Positions 61,893-64,000 of a stretch of 64,000 nt of DNA are shown piece after piece. The notes beneath the pieces are model-generated. The model was not told the DNA's origin. It saw nothing but the letters and a program-made list of their open reading frames with translations, and ran no database searches. This DNA comes from an uncultured Clostridia bacterium (lineage in GTDB: Bacteria; Bacillota; Clostridia; Oscillospirales; Acutalibacteraceae): the NCBI GenBank assembly GCA_947627055.1, contig CANQUS010000004.1:44843-108842 (forward strand). Direction: 5' to 3'. Numbering within the stretch: position 1 is the first letter of the stretch; the number at the start of each line of letters is the position of its first letter. Made by a program: the position numbers and the translations under genes.

Positions 61893-62663
61893 TCAGCCGT
61901 TTGTAGCAGCATCAAGCAAGACCCCGAAATCCGCAGCCTTGAGAGAAGCTCCTCCTATAAGTCCTCCGTCGACATCGGGTTGTGCGAGAAGCTCCGCCGC
62001 GTTCTTCGGATTCATTGAACCGCCGTACTGGATCGTCATTCCGTCAGCAATAGATTTGTTGTATCTCTTGGCTACAACACTGCGGATAAAGGAGCAAACC
62101 TCGTTAGCCTGCTCAGCGGTAGCTGTCTTGCCTGTGCCGATAGCCCATACAGGCTCATATGCGATAATTACATTTTTAGCGTCCTCCTCGGAAACGCCTG
62201 TGAAAGCGGCGACAGTCTGTAGCTCAACAACATCCTCTGTTATACCGTCCTCACGCTCGGAGAGCATCTCGCCAACGCATAGTATGACCTTCAGTCCTGC
62301 CGCGAGTGCCGCCTTAACTCTTCTGTTTACTGTGAGATCTGTCTCTCCGAAATACTGTCTTCTTTCGCTGTGACCTATAATGACATACTCAACGCCGATC
62401 TCCTTCAGCATATCTGCCGAGACCTCACCTGTGAATGCTCCGCTTTTTTTGAAGTGTACATTTTCCGCACCGACCTTGATATTTGTACCCTTTGTCAGCT
62501 CGACCGCTGTCTCAAGGTTAGTATAGGGTACGCAGATAACGACGCCGCAGGCTGCCTTTTCGGCTATGGGCTTCAACTCTTCTATAAGAGCTTTAGCCTC
62601 GGGGCGTGTCTTGTTCATCTTCCAGTTGCCTGCTATAATAGCCTGTCTTAATTCCTTATTCAT
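61893..62663 (-). CDS. tpiA: Triose-phosphate isomerase
   Basis: Interconverts dihydroxyacetone phosphate and glyceraldehyde 3-phosphate. The 256-residue protein is standard: Lys in AGNWKMN near residue 14, catalytic His in IIGHSERR, and catalytic Glu in AYEPVWAIGTGKTA near residue 170. ATG 62663 has AAAGGAG upstream. It follows pgk at a 100-base gap that holds two small hairpins. Confidence 0.98.
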   Translation of the reverse strand: MNKELRQAIIAGNWKMNKTRPEAKALIEELKPIAEKAACGVVICVPYTNLETAVELTKGTNIKVGAENVHFKKSGAFTGEVSADMLKEIGVEYVIIGHSERRQYFGETDLTVNRRVKAALAAGLKVILCVGEMLSEREDGITEDVVELQTVAAFTGVSEEDAKNVIIAYEPVWAIGTGKTATAEQANEVCSFIRSVVAKRYNKSIADGMTIQYGGSMNPKNAAELLAQPDVDGGLIGGASLKAADFGVLLDAATNG

Positions 62664-62764
62664 TGTGATTATCTCCTTTAATATAATTTTGCGGCTATAT
62701 AGAAGCCGCTATGTATAACATACAAAGGGCAGGACTATGCCCTGCCCCCTGAATAAAGCTTATA

Positions 62765-63961
62765 TTATTCCTTTTCGTTGAGGCACGCGATGCCCGGAAG
62801 GACCTTGCCCTCAAGAAATTCGAGAGAAGCGCCGCCGCCTGTGGAGATGTGTGTCATCTTGTCAGCGAAGCCGAGCTTTTCAACAGCTGCAGCAGAGTCG
62901 CCGCCTCCGATGATAGATATAGCATCGGACTCAGCAACAGCCTTAGCAACAGCGATAGTGCCGTTTGCGAAGTTAGGCCACTCAGAAACTCCCATAGGAC
63001 CGTTCCATACTACTGTACCTGCATTCTTGATAGCATCAGCAAAGATCTGTGCGCTCTTCTCGCCAATATCAAGTCCCATCCAACCGTCGGGGATATTGTC
63101 GGAGTCGACCTTCATGAACTCTGAATCAGCCTTATACTCCTTAGCTACGACATTATCCTGAGGGATCAGGAAGTTGACGCCCTTTTCCTTAGCCTTTGCC
63201 ATAATATCCTTAGCAAGCTCGATCTTGTCTGTTTCACAGATAGACGTACCAATGGAATATCCGAGGGCATTCATAAATGTGTAAGCCATGCCGCCGCCAA
63301 TGATAAGGGTATCCACCTTATCGATCAGATTTGTGATAACTCCTATCTTGTCGGATACCTTTGCGCCGCCGAGAATAGCGACGAAAGGTCTCTTCGGGTC
63401 GGAAAGCGCGCCGCCCATGATAGTGATCTCCTTCTGAATCAGGTAGCCGCATACAGCGGGGAGATAATCGGCAACACCGGCAGTTGAAGCGTGGGCTCTG
63501 TGAGCCGTACCAAATGCATCGTTTACATAGATCTCAGCGAGAGAGGCAAGCTCCTTTGCAAATGCGGGGTCGTTCTTTTCCTCTTCCTTGTGGAAGCGTA
63601 CGTTCTCGATAAGCTCTACCTCGCCGTTCTCAAGAGAAGCGGCAATGCTCTTTGCACTCTCACCTATGACATCGGAAGCCATCTTTACTTCCTTGCCGAG
63701 AGCCTTAGAAAGATATGCCGCAACCGGGGCAAGAGAATACTTCATATTAAACTCGCCCTTGGGACGACCGAGATGTGAGCATAGTATGACCTTAGCCTCA
63801 TTATCAACAAGATATTTGATAGTTTTAAGAGCTTCATTGATACGCTTCGGGTCGGAAATGTTGCCTTCGGCATCGAACGGTACGTTAAAGTCGCAACGAA
63901 CAAGAACCCTCTTGCCCTTTACATCGATGTCTTCGACTGTCTTTTTGTTTAGGTAGTTCAT
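62765..63961 (-). CDS. pgk: Phosphoglycerate kinase
   Basis: Makes ATP from 1,3-bisphosphoglycerate. The 398-residue protein has the usual length and motifs: [10 protein letters not shown] near residue 22, [19 protein letters not shown] and the C-terminal [13 protein letters not shown] that binds phosphate. The frame begins three codons upstream, but AAAGGGTG lies about 7 bases before ATG 63961. First of the three glycolytic genes in the window; a gapA gene may lie just beyond the right edge. Confidence 0.98.
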   Translation of the reverse strand: MNYLNKKTVEDIDVKGKRVLVRCDFNVPFDAEGNISDPKRINEALKTIKYLVDNEAKVILCSHLGRPKGEFNMKYSLAPVAAYLSKALGKEVKMASDVIGESAKSIAASLENGEVELIENVRFHKEEEKNDPAFAKELASLAEIYVNDAFGTAHRAHASTAGVADYLPAVCGYLIQKEITIMGGALSDPKRPFVAILGGAKVSDKIGVITNLIDKVDTLIIGGGMAYTFMNALGYSIGTSICETDKIELAKDIMAKAKEKGVNFLIPQDNVVAKEYKADSEFMKVDSDNIPDGWMGLDIGEKSAQIFADAIKNAGTVVWNGPMGVSEWPNFANGTIAVAKAVAESDAISIIGGGDSAAAVEKLGFADKMTHISTGGGASLEFLEGKVLPGIACLNEKE

Positions 63962-64000
63962 TTTGTACACCCTTTCAAATTCATTATCACCGTATAAGGT

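Overview
The window looks like chromosomal DNA of an anaerobic, endospore-forming, low-to-mid-GC member of the Clostridia. A Ruminococcaceae/Oscillospiraceae-type gut bacterium is the likeliest source, but this is inference. The support is spoIIGA followed by a SigE-type sigma factor, an oxygen-independent class III ribonucleotide reductase (nrdD/nrdG), a flavodoxin/ferredoxin protein, Gram-positive regulation (lysine riboswitch, threonine T-box, TPP riboswitch), strong AGGAGG-type ribosome sites with frequent TTG starts, and surface proteins with InlB/MucBP-like and Cna-B-like repeats. No rRNA, tRNA, CRISPR array, prophage or intact insertion sequence was seen.

Layout. 1-8.4 kb: a sugar-nucleotide epimerase fragment, pfkA, a large frameshifted cell-wall protein and a SEDS glycosyltransferase. 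8.4-13.1 kb: nrdDG with an NrdR-box-like promoter, a YfiH/PgeF protein, a small Cys-containing protein and mscL. 13.2-16.9 kb: a lysine-riboswitch operon asd-dapA-dapB-ACT. 17-23 kb: a zinc-ribbon/starch-binding-module membrane protein, a DUF368 protein, a membrane lipase and ptsI-nth. 23.5-31.4 kb: T-box thrS, an AIM24 protein, a secreted beta-helix/FnIII protein and two paralogous lipoproteins. 31.7-33.1 kb: an NfeD/SPFH pair. 33.3-41.6 kb: a purine operon purE-F-M-(flavodoxin/ferredoxin)-N-[5 x 102 bp repeat]-purO-AICAR transformylase-purD. 41.6-43.3 kb: spoIIGA-sigE. 43.7-48.4 kb: a five-gene operon of circularly permuted ATP-grasp, alpha-E, transglutaminase and two AstE/AspA-like proteins. 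49-54.8 kb: a helical-repeat protein, a patatin, a zinc-less MDR dehydrogenase and a pyruvyltransferase-MenD-like fusion. 55.2-58 kb: TPP-riboswitch thiG-thiH-thiE. 58.4-59.7 kb: a DUF6270-like protein. 59.9-64 kb: pgk-tpiA-gpmI.

How genes work together. The pur genes cover several steps from PRPP to IMP. The last two steps are split between an archaeal-type PurO and a stand-alone, eukaryote-like AICAR transformylase instead of bifunctional PurH. The lysine/diaminopimelate operon is led by an archaeal/fungal-type aspartate-semialdehyde dehydrogenase. pfkA, pgk, tpiA and gpmI cover part of glycolysis.

The best candidates for undescribed biology are two. First, the 43.7-48.4 kb operon, in which an active-looking metallo-hydrolase is paired with a paralogue that has lost its metal-binding histidines. 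Second, the single-chain polysaccharide pyruvyltransferase/MenD-like fusion beside a zinc-less dehydrogenase, with no menaquinone genes nearby. Several decayed genes are also present: an aldo/keto reductase remnant, a possible IS30-like transposase remnant, and two reading frames broken at homopolymer runs. The last two could be assembly errors, phase variation or real decay.
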